This document shows positions 1 through 7,578 of a DNA stretch of 64,000 nucleotides, one piece after another (the stretch's first letter is position 1; each line of letters starts with the position of its first letter). A program made the translations under genes and the position numbers. Origin of the DNA: Burkholderia sp. Ax-1719 (lineage in GTDB: Bacteria; Pseudomonadota; Gammaproteobacteria; Burkholderiales; Burkholderiaceae); NCBI RefSeq assembly GCF_011753055.1, contig NZ_VWWJ01000006.1:1-64000 (forward strand), written 5' to 3'. Under the pieces are notes generated by a model. The model had not been told where the DNA came from and made no database searches. It saw only the letters and a list, made by a program, of their open reading frames with translations.

Positions 1-301
1 GCAGGCCGTCCGCGCCAGGCTGCTCGGCGACGCTCGTGCCGGAGGCGGCGTCGGGCGCACCGGCGCCCGGCATGCCGCGTCCGCGCTGCGACATTTCCAG
101 GTTGGTGACCTGGCGTTCGAGCGACTGGATCTGGCGTTGCTGCTCGTCGACCACACGCATGAGCGTGTTGAGCCGGTCTTCCAGCGATTGTCCCTGCAGT
201 GCCTGCGCGTTGGCATTGTGCGCGAGCGAGAAAAGCAGGACTGCTGTCGGAATGGCAGCCAGCCGCAGTTGCGGCACTGCCGTCTTGAATATCGTGTTCA
301 T
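1..301 (-). CDS. FapF-like outer-membrane pore, N-terminal part (partial)
   Basis: The gene starts at 301 and runs off the left edge, so only about 100 residues are visible. The start follows a GGGGGAAG ribosome site. Residues 1-32 form a Sec signal peptide ending in an AHNANAQA-type cleavage region. Residues 38-70 are a heptad coiled coil (LEDRLNTLMRVVDEQQRQIQ and onward), followed by a Gly/Pro/Ala linker. A secreted trimeric coiled coil in front of a beta-barrel is the known architecture of FapF, the amyloid export pore, and the gene is last in the Fap-like operon as FapF is. The barrel itself lies outside the window, so this call depends mostly on context. A different coiled-coil periplasmic protein is possible. 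Confidence 0.5.
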   Translation of the reverse strand, partial: MNTIFKTAVPQLRLAAIPTAVLLFSLAHNANAQALQGQSLEDRLNTLMRVVDEQQRQIQSLERQVTNLEMSQRGRGMPGAGAPDAASGTSVAEQPGADGL

Positions 302-450
302 TTTTTCTTCCCCCGGATCGAAATCGCACGCTTCACCGAGCCCCCTGGCCCCGTACCCGCGCACGTCGATGCACCTCCTCGATACGTCACGCAGGGCCTC
401 GGCCTGCGTGTACTGGTCTCCCTCTTCGGTCTCCTTCTGGTTTTCTGGCA

Positions 451-472
451 GCCGCCCATGGCGGTGGGCGGC
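451..472 (-). repeat. hairpin between the FapE-like and FapF-like genes
   Basis: Two perfect 8-base arms (451-458 and 465-472) flank a 6-base loop. No T-run follows in the direction of transcription, so it is not a classic terminator. An RNA-processing or stability element is more likely. Confidence 0.4.
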
Positions 473-495
473 GTGTCAGGGGTTGGCGGTGGTTG

Positions 496-1356
496 TCAGC
501 GGATGTTGCGCAGAGCCTGTAGTACGCCGGCCTGCCGGATCATTTGCGCGCTCATCTGCTGCGTCTGCAGGCTGAGCGACAACTGATTGGCGACCTGCTG
601 GTTATTCCCCGCGACCTGGAGCAGCTGGGCGATCGAGCCCGCCTGCGCCGTGTTGCTCGGCATGATGTTTTGTGTGGCAATGCCGGCGGGCGTTTGCAAC
701 GTGACGCTGATGCCGTTACCGCCGAAGGCGATGCCGGCGCGGATGGTGCCGTTGGCGTTCGACGCCGATGCGCTCGGCGTATTGGCGACATTCGCGAGAC
801 TCGCGCCGCTGCCGCTGCTATTGGTGTAATCGATAGACGCGGCGTTGGAGCCGACGTTGTTATTGCCGGCCACCTGGGTCACCTGCGAGACGCCGTTGAC
901 GGAGACGTTCTGGCCGCCCGTCGCCGTGTTGGACGGCGCGGCGCCGCTGTTGGCCGTGGTCGTGCCGCCCGCGACAGGGTCGGTGACCTTGGCGCTGGTC
1001 TGCACGCTGGCGCTCAGCTGGTTGACGGTGTTGGTCACGACCGTGAGCGCGCCCTGGGCGGTGGCGGTAGCGCCGTTGGGGAGGTTCCATTGCGAGATGA
1101 CGTTCAGGACGACCCCTGAAATCATGTCGCTGCCGGCGTATTTGCCGGTTTGATGCGCGAGCACGTCGTCATCGACGGGTTCGCAGTGCACGGGTTGGGC
1201 GTCGGAGCCGCCCGCGGCAGCGAGAAAGGCGGGTGTCAACGGTTGCGGAGGCTGCGTGGCGGCAAGGCTCTCGGCGGCGCACGCACCGTTCGAATAAGCG
1301 CAGGCGAGCGCGCAGATACCTGCAGCGATGCCAGTCTGTGAGAGGTTGCGATTCAT
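496..1356 (-). CDS. FapE-like exported protein
   Basis: This 286-residue protein has a signal peptide (about residues 1-28, ending near GACAAES). A short motif VDDDVLAHQTG follows at about 61-71. The rest is Asn/Gln/Ser/Thr-rich with a VAGNNNVGSNAAS type stretch near 165-175 and VAGNNQQVANQL near 250. The first part after the motif (MISGVVLNVISQWNLPNG) resembles the conserved core I associate with FapE, a minor secreted component of Fap fibres. It lies 14 bases downstream of the C39 peptidase gene in the same transcript. The homology is weak by eye. The motif shared with two other genes of this operon is the best evidence that it belongs to the system. Confidence 0.55.
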   Translation of the reverse strand: MNRNLSQTGIAAGICALACAYSNGACAAESLAATQPPQPLTPAFLAAAGGSDAQPVHCEPVDDDVLAHQTGKYAGSDMISGVVLNVISQWNLPNGATATAQGALTVVTNTVNQLSASVQTSAKVTDPVAGGTTTANSGAAPSNTATGGQNVSVNGVSQVTQVAGNNNVGSNAASIDYTNSSGSGASLANVANTPSASASNANGTIRAGIAFGGNGISVTLQTPAGIATQNIMPSNTAQAGSIAQLLQVAGNNQQVANQLSLSLQTQQMSAQMIRQAGVLQALRNIR

Positions 1357-1370
1357 GACTCTTGTGTACT

Positions 1371-2090
1371 TCAGAACATGACGGCCTTGTCGAGGCCGTA
1401 TTCGAAGAAGGGAGTCGCAGCCGTGCCATTTTGCAAAGCGTTCTCGCGCAGCTTCAGCGCAAGCGACTCGTTGTTCTGCAACAGCGGAGAGTCCTCCAGG
1501 AACGGTTTGCCGAGCACCGCGAAGACGAGACCATTCCAGGTCTTCGCAAAGTCGTCCTCAGCAACAATCCGGTTACCGAGTGCAGGGTCCGCGATAAAGA
1601 TGCGGCCGTTCTCGGCGTGTTTGACAATCACGAAATGCTCGTAGCCATCGATATTCATCAGCACGAGCACGGGAATCTGCAGGTGATACAGGGCGTCCGT
1701 ATTGACGCGGAAGCCGCGCCCGCGCAGACCGATCGTTTCGACGAATTTCTTCATGTCGAGCATGGAGAAGCCATTCTTCACGACCACTTCGGGCGTGGAG
1801 TACACCATCATCCGGCGGATCAGTTCCGGTTCGGGGATGTCGATGCCGTAGCCATACTTGAGCAGCGTTGCAAGCGCGGCGGCGCCGCAGCTGTAGTCGT
1901 ATTGCTGGCTGACGATGCTGCTGTACCGGATATCGCGCATCGAGCGCAGCGGCAGCTTGATCGGCACGCCGACCAGATGCGTTGCGTCGATCATCGATTG
2001 CGCGCGGACAGGCATGAAAGCCGCGGTGGCGACGAGCGCCAGCGCGACAGCACACATCCTTGACGCCGGGGACGATACGAGCCCGGACAT
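1371..2090 (-). CDS. C39-family cysteine peptidase, FapD-like
   Basis: This 239-residue protein has a signal peptide (about 1-31) and then a papain-like C39 domain. The catalytic set is visible: Gln62 (oxyanion), Cys68 in YDYSCGAAALATLL, His152 in GYEHFVIVKH and Asp168 in IFIADPALG. There is no ABC exporter fused to it, which distinguishes it from bacteriocin exporters and fits FapD, the periplasmic peptidase needed for Fap secretion. It follows the main amyloid gene after a strong hairpin and has a good GGAGACC ribosome site. Likely substrates are other proteins of the operon. The peptidase family is certain; the FapD role is inferred from context. Confidence 0.85.
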   Translation of the reverse strand: MSGLVSSPASRMCAVALALVATAAFMPVRAQSMIDATHLVGVPIKLPLRSMRDIRYSSIVSQQYDYSCGAAALATLLKYGYGIDIPEPELIRRMMVYSTPEVVVKNGFSMLDMKKFVETIGLRGRGFRVNTDALYHLQIPVLVLMNIDGYEHFVIVKHAENGRIFIADPALGNRIVAEDDFAKTWNGLVFAVLGKPFLEDSPLLQNNESLALKLRENALQNGTAATPFFEYGLDKAVMF

Positions 2091-2114
2091 GGTGGTCTCC
2101 TGCTTCTGGTTTGC

Positions 2115-2144
2115 GCACCGGCCGCGTGTGGCGGCGGCCGGTGC
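2115..2144 (-). repeat. strong hairpin between the FapC-like and C39 peptidase genes
   Basis: Perfect 11-base arms (2115-2125 and 2134-2144) enclose an 8-base loop. It lies just after the stop codon of the large amyloid gene and before the ribosome site of the peptidase gene. No T-run follows, so partial read-through or RNA processing that leaves more amyloid mRNA than peptidase mRNA is plausible. Confidence 0.55.
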
Positions 2145-2184
2145 ATCTAGGTACAGCCCTGGTTTGCTTCTACTTGCGGACTGC

Positions 2185-3771
2185 TTAGTGGCCGTTGCTG
2201 ATTGCTGCGATGGCCATGCCGTTGTGTTGCAGGTTGCCGATACCGCCGGCGATGTTCACGCCGATGTTGCCGCTTGCGCCAGCCAGTGCGCCGGAGCCGA
2301 GGCTAGCCGTACCCTGGAACTGGCCCGAAGCCGACATTGCTGCGTCCTGCACGTTGTTGTCGGTTGCGACCATCGCCGTCGTCTTGGCGGTGCCTGCGTT
2401 GCTGGCGGTCGTCACGGAGCCGGCGAGGCTGTTGTTCTGTGCGTTGCCGATACCCGACGCGACGTTCACGCCCACGTTGCCCGAGACGCTGGCGAGCGAG
2501 CCATCACCCACCGACGCATTCAGGTTGAAGTTTTTCACGCTGGCGCTGCCACCAGAAGCTTGAGTGTTGAAGATCTGAGCGTTACCGAACACATTGCCCA
2601 CATCAACCGACGCGAGCGCAACGTTGTTGCTCTGAGCGTTGTTGATACCTTCGGCAATGTTCACGCCCAGGTTGCCCGTCACACCCGTTGCTGCGTTGCT
2701 GCCCGTGGTGGCGTTCAGCGTGCCGGCGACTTGCGTGTCGATGTGCTGCGTGACCGAACCGGTCGTCGTTTCGTTGACCGTGTTCAGCGAGTCGCTCACG
2801 CTATAGCCCCACGACTTGCTTTCTTCCGTCGCCTTGGCGTACGAGTGAGCTTCGTTCTTCGTGCTCGAGCTCGATTCGCCATACGAGTGGTTGTACGTCT
2901 TGCTCGAGTTGCTGGCCTTCGAGCTCGTACCGTTCTCGTAGGCCGACACGGCTGCGCTGCCCGTGCCGTCAGCGTAGGCGGTGTTCGCGTTCGTCTTGTT
3001 GCTGCTTGAGCTCTTGTTGTCCGTCGACGTCCAGGCCACACCCTTCGACGTGTTGTCCGTGTCGTTGTGCGAGTTGGTCTTCGTGTGCGACGTGGCTTCG
3101 TTGCCGGCGATCGCGATGCCTGCCGTGCCGTTGGCCAGGTTGCCGCTGCTATTCGTCGTCACTTGCACGGCTGCGCTGCCATTGCCGCTTTGCGACTTCG
3201 TCGACGTGTTGTTGCCCGTGCTGCTGTAAGCCGTTGCAACGCCCTTGTCGCCCGTGTCGGTGTGCATGCTGGACGAGGTCGAGTTGCTGGTGTTGCCGCT
3301 ATCCGTGGCGACGTGGTAGTCACCCGAGATGCCGGCGTTGTAGGTCTTCGCAAAGGCCTTGTTGCTGGCCGACGTCGTCGACGTGGACGATGCGACGTTG
3401 TGCGTCTTCGTCGACGAGCTCGACGATGCCGACTGGTCAGCCGTGGCATACGACGAGTTCGAGTAGGTCGAGTTCGTGCCCGTGCCGTTCACGCTCCACG
3501 TGTTGTTGTCGTACGTGGTCTTCACGTTGCCGGTCACATAGCTTTGTGCCTGCGGCGTGAGCGTGCCGCCCGACGTCGTTTGCGTGTTGTTGATGACGGC
3601 GCCTGCGGTGCTCGAGACGGCCACGCAGCCATACAGGCTGACCCAGCCTTCGATGCCAACCTGTTCGCCGACTGCCGTGTAGTTGAACAGGTAAGCCGAG
3701 TTCGGGGTGACTGCAAACGCCGAACCGGTTGCCGTTGCGAGGACTGCCGCTGCGATGAGGGTGCGCTTCAT
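2185..3771 (-). CDS. FapC-like major amyloid subunit
   Basis: This 528-residue protein has a signal peptide cut near SAFA-VTPN. Residues of roughly 60-350 are a low-complexity Ser/Thr/Asn region. The C-terminal third carries three copies of a glycine/asparagine repeat starting at about 366, 431 and 501 (GNLGVNIAEGINNAQSNN, GNVGVNVASGIGNAQNNS, GNIGVNIAGGIGNLQHNG). Spacing of 65-70 residues with Gln/Asn at fixed positions matches amyloid repeats of the FapB/FapC type. Only one Cys is visible (LYGCVAV, near 49), and I see no C-terminal CxxC as in Pseudomonas FapC. The gene is the fourth of the operon. Databases may label such proteins adhesin or heme-utilisation protein, which I think is misleading. 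Confidence 0.7.
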   Translation of the reverse strand: MKRTLIAAAVLATATGSAFAVTPNSAYLFNYTAVGEQVGIEGWVSLYGCVAVSSTAGAVINNTQTTSGGTLTPQAQSYVTGNVKTTYDNNTWSVNGTGTNSTYSNSSYATADQSASSSSSTKTHNVASSTSTTSASNKAFAKTYNAGISGDYHVATDSGNTSNSTSSSMHTDTGDKGVATAYSSTGNNTSTKSQSGNGSAAVQVTTNSSGNLANGTAGIAIAGNEATSHTKTNSHNDTDNTSKGVAWTSTDNKSSSSNKTNANTAYADGTGSAAVSAYENGTSSKASNSSKTYNHSYGESSSSTKNEAHSYAKATEESKSWGYSVSDSLNTVNETTTGSVTQHIDTQVAGTLNATTGSNAATGVTGNLGVNIAEGINNAQSNNVALASVDVGNVFGNAQIFNTQASGGSASVKNFNLNASVGDGSLASVSGNVGVNVASGIGNAQNNSLAGSVTTASNAGTAKTTAMVATDNNVQDAAMSASGQFQGTASLGSGALAGASGNIGVNIAGGIGNLQHNGMAIAAISNGH

Positions 3772-3798
3772 GTTTCGCTCCGATACTTGAGTGGTCAG

Positions 3799-4410
3799 TT
3801 AGAAAAGAGTGCCCGCCGGGGGACGGAGCACAAAACTGTTCGCCGTTGCATTACCGGCACCGGCCGTCTGGTTCACCTGCACGAGACCCGTTGCATTCCT
3901 GAAGGACACACCGTCGATGCGTACCTCACGAATGCCGCCTGCCTGGCCTGCCTGGTTTGCCGTGTTGCCGTTCTGAGCGGTGACCGCGGACAGTTCCCCG
4001 TCCGAGAGCATCGCCACTCCGAACGCCCCAGTGCCGATCTGGGCACTGTTGCGCTGGATATTGCCCACGCCTGCCGCCTGATTGATCATCATGGCGCCCG
4101 ACGTGTTGTTGAATGCACCCGATCCGATGATCGCGCTGGCGTTACCGAGCCGCGCGCGGGTCGAGGTGCTTTGATCATCCAGACTCACATTTGCAATCGC
4201 ACCGCCATTGGAGATGGTCAGCTGATTGCCTTGAGCGTTGTCGAGCCCAGCCGCTTCGTTCACGGTCAGTGCGCCGGTCGTCGAGGTCGCGGCGTTCGGC
4301 GCGATCACGGCGGTGGCGCCGACCGTGGCCTGCGCGTGTGCGCCGGTTGCGAGCGCAACGGAAGCGGTCGCAAGCGCGAGCGTGGCCAGAAGTTTGGGAC
4401 GACGAATCAT
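3799..4410 (-). CDS. FapB-like minor amyloid / nucleator
   Basis: This 203-residue protein has a signal peptide (about 1-26, ATGAHA-QATV). Three repeats follow, starting near residues 46, 105 and 165: GALTVNEAAGLDNAQGNQL, GAMMINQAAGVGNIQRNSAQ, GLVQVNQTAGAGNATANS. The consensus GxxxxNxxAGxxNxxxN is shared with the larger FapC-like protein encoded next. It has fewer linkers and is smaller, as FapB is relative to FapC. Its start overlaps the stop of the preceding gene by four bases (ATGA) with a GGAGGAG ribosome site, which implies translational coupling. Confidence 0.65.
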   Translation of the reverse strand: MIRRPKLLATLALATASVALATGAHAQATVGATAVIAPNAATSTTGALTVNEAAGLDNAQGNQLTISNGGAIANVSLDDQSTSTRARLGNASAIIGSGAFNNTSGAMMINQAAGVGNIQRNSAQIGTGAFGVAMLSDGELSAVTAQNGNTANQAGQAGGIREVRIDGVSFRNATGLVQVNQTAGAGNATANSFVLRPPAGTLF

Positions 4411-4919
4411 TTCACTCCTCCGATGGAACCGAGCGCGCTGGTGAGCGGCGCAAGGGCACCGGTCACGGTGCTGGAAATCGTGTTGCCGATGCCGCCAACC
4501 ACCGAGGCGCTGCCGCCGGCGCCGAGCGCGCCGTTCGAGCCGCCCGCCGGGCTGCCGACGAGAATCCGGTTGATCGCCTGCACGCCTGCCGCTTCGCCGG
4601 CCATCGCGCCGCTCGTGTTCACACCCGAGTTGCCGCGGGCGTTGGTCAGATCCGTATCGTTGACGAGCGTCGCCATGGCCGGATCGAACGAATTCTTCGG
4701 GAACGTGGTAGCGCGCACGAGCACGGGATCCTGGCTCTTCGGCACACTGGCGAACGCGCTTCGCGGGGTGACGTCACGCTCGACGATGATGTCGCCGGGG
4801 TTCACCACCTGCTGCGCGCTGACACCTGCTGCGAACGCCGATGCGCACAAACCCATCAGGACTCCTGCGATCCGCGCGCAACGCCGGCGCACGCCTGGCG
4901 TCGTAAAGCGAGCTTTCAT
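4407..4919 (-). CDS. small exported Fap-operon protein (FapA position)
   Basis: This 170-residue protein has a signal peptide of about 36 residues (AAGVSA-QQVV). Near residue 86 it carries VNDTDLTNARGNSGV, which matches the short motif also found in the first gene and in the FapE-like gene. The C-terminal half is Gly/Ala/Ser-rich (GGIGNTISSTVTGALAPLTS). I do not recognise a catalytic domain. It sits where the chaperone FapA would be, directly before the FapB-like gene, and overlaps it by four bases. A chaperone or a third secreted component are both possible. Confidence 0.5.
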   Translation of the reverse strand: MKARFTTPGVRRRCARIAGVLMGLCASAFAAGVSAQQVVNPGDIIVERDVTPRSAFASVPKSQDPVLVRATTFPKNSFDPAMATLVNDTDLTNARGNSGVNTSGAMAGEAAGVQAINRILVGSPAGGSNGALGAGGSASVVGGIGNTISSTVTGALAPLTSALGSIGGVK

Positions 4920-4944
4920 GTCGGTCTCCGTCTTGCCCCTCGGG

Positions 4945-4992
4945 GCGGCGACTTTGCTTCGCCGCTCCCGAACCGCGCCGCGTACGGCGCGG
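4945..4992 (-). repeat. two consecutive hairpins between the first and second Fap-like genes
   Basis: The first has 7-base arms (4945-4951, 4959-4965). The second has 8-base arms (4973-4980, 4985-4992) and a 4-base loop. Neither is followed by a T-run. They lie in the 119-base gap of the operon. Confidence 0.45.
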
Positions 4993-5038
4993 GTCCTGTA
5001 TCTGGATTACTGCGTCTGGTTCACTGCGCGAATCTGTT

Positions 5039-5602
5039 TCACTTGCGGGTGTAGCTGGCGATGTTGCCTTGCGCCGCCTGGCCGCTATCCACCGGAATCG
5101 GCAGTGGCGCGGGCGGGGCGATTTCGTCCCAGAGCGTCACGCTGTTGCCGCCGCGCATCAGTTGCGGGGTGGCTGCTACCATCAACATGCCGACCGCGCC
5201 GCCGCGCTGATGCGAGAGCGTCTGGTCGTCGATCGAACCAACACCTGCCATCACCGGTTCGTCGCCAGCGGGGCCCGGATCGGCGGCAAGCGGCGCGGCG
5301 CTCAAGTTCGAGCTGGCGCTGCCGTTGTCCTGACTTGCGGACGCGCTCGTGTCGAGCGTCGCCGGTTGCATACCTGCATCAAGCGCAGGAGCCGCGACCG
5401 TTGCACTGACCGCAGTTGTTGCAGGAACGACATCGGCGTTCACGCTCGCCACGACGAAGGAGGCGCTGGCCGCATCCGTAGCGGTTTGCGCATACACCGA
5501 CGGCGCGACAGCGAGGAGCGCAGCGGGAATCAGCACGGCCGCAACGGCGGTGGCGTGGCTGACTGTGTGGCTGAGCTTGGCGTTCGTACGAATGAGTCGC
5601 AT
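5039..5602 (-). CDS. first protein of the Fap-like operon, unknown exported protein
   Basis: This 187-residue protein has a long basic N-region and a signal peptide (about 1-39, SVYA-QTAT). It continues with an Ala/Ser/Thr/Val-rich low-complexity stretch to about 110. Near 124-134 it has IDDQTLSHQRGGAVG, then a hydrophobic segment MLMVAATPQL and a Pro-rich tail. No family is recognised. The motif aligns with those at the same kind of position in two other exported proteins of the operon. The start at 5602 is supported by AGGAG seven bases upstream and by the sigma-54 promoter that would start transcription about 17 bases before the ATG. Confidence 0.55.
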   Translation of the reverse strand: MRLIRTNAKLSHTVSHATAVAAVLIPAALLAVAPSVYAQTATDAASASFVVASVNADVVPATTAVSATVAAPALDAGMQPATLDTSASASQDNGSASSNLSAAPLAADPGPAGDEPVMAGVGSIDDQTLSHQRGGAVGMLMVAATPQLMRGGNSVTLWDEIAPPAPLPIPVDSGQAAQGNIASYTRK

Positions 5603-5629
5603 GGCGTGTCTCCTGGTGCGAGGACATTT

Positions 5630-5645
5630 AGCGAAACGTGTGCCA
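5630..5645 (-). promoter_or_regulatory. sigma-54 (-24/-12) promoter of the Fap-like operon
   Basis: Read on the minus strand the element is TGGCACACGTTTCGCT. The invariant GG and GC pairs are correctly spaced (GG at second/third, GC at fourteenth/fifteenth base). Only one base differs from the TGGCAC-N5-TTGCW consensus. The expected start of transcription near 5619 leaves a leader of about 17 bases containing just the ribosome site. A sigma-54 activator is encoded divergently. Confidence 0.8.
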
Positions 5646-5720
5646 TGTCCCGCAAACCCTTGATGCGACGGGGGTCTCGATATTTTCTGCGGATTTTGAA
5701 TTGCGGATATTCGAGAAAAT

Positions 5721-5736
5721 GTTTCAGCGCTGAAAC
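5721..5736. promoter_or_regulatory. 16-base perfect palindrome, candidate activator site
   Basis: GTTTCAGCGCTGAAAC is a perfect palindrome centred about 85 bases upstream of the -24 element. That is a typical distance for an enhancer bound by a sigma-54 activator. Binding by the neighbouring regulator is inferred. Confidence 0.5.
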
Positions 5737-5803
5737 GTCGACCGCTTTAAACCCCTGGAATTCGTTTTGGAGTTTCAACGGAGAACGTTTGCGCGATTTT
5801 TGT

Positions 5804-5829
5804 GTTACGTAATGACGTTACGTAATGAC
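5804..5829. repeat. perfect tandem repeat of 13 bases in the Fap control region
   Basis: GTTACGTAATGAC occurs twice head to tail (5804-5816 and 5817-5829). Each copy contains the 8-base palindrome TTACGTAA. It lies between the two divergent transcription units, so it is a good candidate for a regulator-binding site. Confidence 0.55.
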
Positions 5830-5900
5830 CCCTGCGCGGGAATGGGGCGGATGCATGCGGTTGTAATGATTTTCTTCTTATGATTCAGGGTAAAACGCTA

Positions 5901-5916
5901 ATGGAAACCTTTCCAT
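5901..5916. repeat. inverted repeat in the Fap control region
   Basis: ATGGAAA-CC-TTTCCAT has perfect 7-base arms and a 2-base centre. It is a possible operator for either divergent unit. Confidence 0.35.
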
Positions 5917-6186
5917 CGTGCCCTTATCCATTCACGCCGCATATTTTCTATCCAACTCCCGGGCGCATATAGTAAGCTTCAGAAAAAGCGTAAAGCCGAA
6001 AACAAAAAGCCCAGCCATGGGCAAGTTGTTGACATACACACGTCGCAGCTCGGGGATTCACTGTCAGCAAATGCAATTGTGTCGTCTGGCCCCACGGTGC
6101 CGGACGCGCGGTGCGTTTGCTGCGTGTCTGTACATCAGGAGCGTGCCGTCATTCCGCAACGATGTGTTGGCAAGAGGATCTGAATA

Positions 6187-7578
6187 ATGGAATCCGCAAC
6201 GCGGCAGTTGGTTTACGTGACGCGCAGTCCCAACGAAGCGCTGAACGAGCGGTTCCACGAGCGCGGCTGGCAGGTGGAGATCGTGGGCAATGCCCGGGAC
6301 GCGCGGCGTGCGCTGCGCGCCGGCATGCCCGCGGGCGGCCTGCTCGACCTGTCGAGCCAGTTTCATCTGCATGAGATCGGCTCGTTCGAGCCGTGTCTGA
6401 CGCTGCCTAACGTAGGCTGGGTGGCCGCCACCACCACGGGCCAGTTGCAGGACGCCAATCTGCGCCGTCTGGTGCGCGATTACTGTTTCGATTACGTAAC
6501 GGTGCCGTGGAGCGGCGAGCGCATCGTCGATTCCGTCGGTCACGCGTTCGGAATGGTTTCGCTGGTCGAAGCCGCCTCGAACGACACCACGGGCGGCACC
6601 GAAGGCGAAATGGTCGGTTCGTGCGAGGCGATGCTCGCCTTGTTCCGCTCGATCCGCAAGGTCGCCATGACCGACGCGCCGGTCTTCATCTCGGGCGAGT
6701 CGGGCACCGGCAAGGAACTCACGGCGGTCGCCATCCACGAACGCTCGTCGCGCCGCAGTGCGCCGTTCGTGCCGATCAATTGCGGCGCAATTCCGCCGCA
6801 TCTGCTGCAATCCGAGCTGTTCGGTTACGAGCGCGGCGCCTTTACGGGCGCGAGCCAGCGCAAGATCGGCCGGGTGGAAGCGGCCAACGGCGGCACGCTG
6901 TTCCTCGACGAAATCGGCGACCTGCCGATGGAAAGCCAGGCGAGCCTGCTGCGGTTCCTGCAGGAAGGCAAGATCGAACGGCTGGGTGGCCATCAGTCGA
7001 TGCCGGTCGATGTGCGCATCATTTCGGCGACCCACGTCGATATGCGCGCGGCCATGGTGGAAGGGCGTTTCCGGCAGGATCTGTATCACCGTCTGTGCGT
7101 GCTGCAGATCGACGAGCCGCCGCTGCGCGCGCGCGGCAAGGACATCGAGTTGCTTGCCCGCCATATGCTCGAACGTTTCAAGAAGGATGGCGCGCGCCGT
7201 CTGCGCGGCTTTTCGCCCGACGCCATCGCGGCGCTGCATAACTACAGCTGGCCCGGCAATGTGCGCGAACTGATTAACCGCGTGCGCCGCGCCATCGTCA
7301 TGTCGGAAGGGCGCGCCATTACCGCGCGCGATCTGGAGCTGGGCGATTACGTCGAAGTCGTGCCGGTGTCGCTCGCGCAGGCGCGCGAAGCGGCCGAGCG
7401 TCAGGCGATCGAGCTGGCCTTGCTGCGCCATCGCGGGCGTCTGGGCGACGCGGCCCAGGAACTCGGTATTTCGCGTGTCACCCTGTACCGGCTGCTGTGC
7501 GCGCACGGCATGCGGCATATGGAAAGCGATCCGCTTGCGCCGCATCCGGGGGGACTGGTTTCGGGGGGCGGAGCCTGA
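6187..7578 (+). CDS. sigma-54-dependent transcriptional activator (VpsR/NtrC type)
   Basis: This 463-residue protein has three parts. The N-terminal domain (about 1-125) is receiver-like, with Asp54 at a position like that of the phospho-acceptor, as in VpsR-type regulators. The AAA+ domain has Walker A GESGTGKE at 170-177, the sigma-54 contact motif GAFTGA at 217-222 and Walker B DEIGD at 241-245. A Fis-type helix-turn-helix closes it (GDAAQELGISRVTLYRLL). AGAGGA precedes the ATG by eight bases. It is divergent from the Fap-like operon, whose promoter is sigma-54 type, so it very probably activates that operon. Its signal is unknown; related VpsR-type regulators respond to cyclic-di-GMP. Confidence 0.9.
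   Translation: MESATRQLVYVTRSPNEALNERFHERGWQVEIVGNARDARRALRAGMPAGGLLDLSSQFHLHEIGSFEPCLTLPNVGWVAATTTGQLQDANLRRLVRDYCFDYVTVPWSGERIVDSVGHAFGMVSLVEAASNDTTGGTEGEMVGSCEAMLALFRSIRKVAMTDAPVFISGESGTGKELTAVAIHERSSRRSAPFVPINCGAIPPHLLQSELFGYERGAFTGASQRKIGRVEAANGGTLFLDEIGDLPMESQASLLRFLQEGKIERLGGHQSMPVDVRIISATHVDMRAAMVEGRFRQDLYHRLCVLQIDEPPLRARGKDIELLARHMLERFKKDGARRLRGFSPDAIAALHNYSWPGNVRELINRVRRAIVMSEGRAITARDLELGDYVEVVPVSLAQAREAAERQAIELALLRHRGRLGDAAQELGISRVTLYRLLCAHGMRHMESDPLAPHPGGLVSGGGA

Noticed and set aside
2185..3771. Heme-utilisation or adhesin function for the large repeat protein
   Set aside because: No heme-binding motif or autotransporter/TpsA signature is seen; context and repeats favour amyloid.
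6085..6105. Sigma-54-like TGGCC...TGC ahead of the regulator gene
   Set aside because: The GG-GC spacing is one base short and the -24 box is poor.
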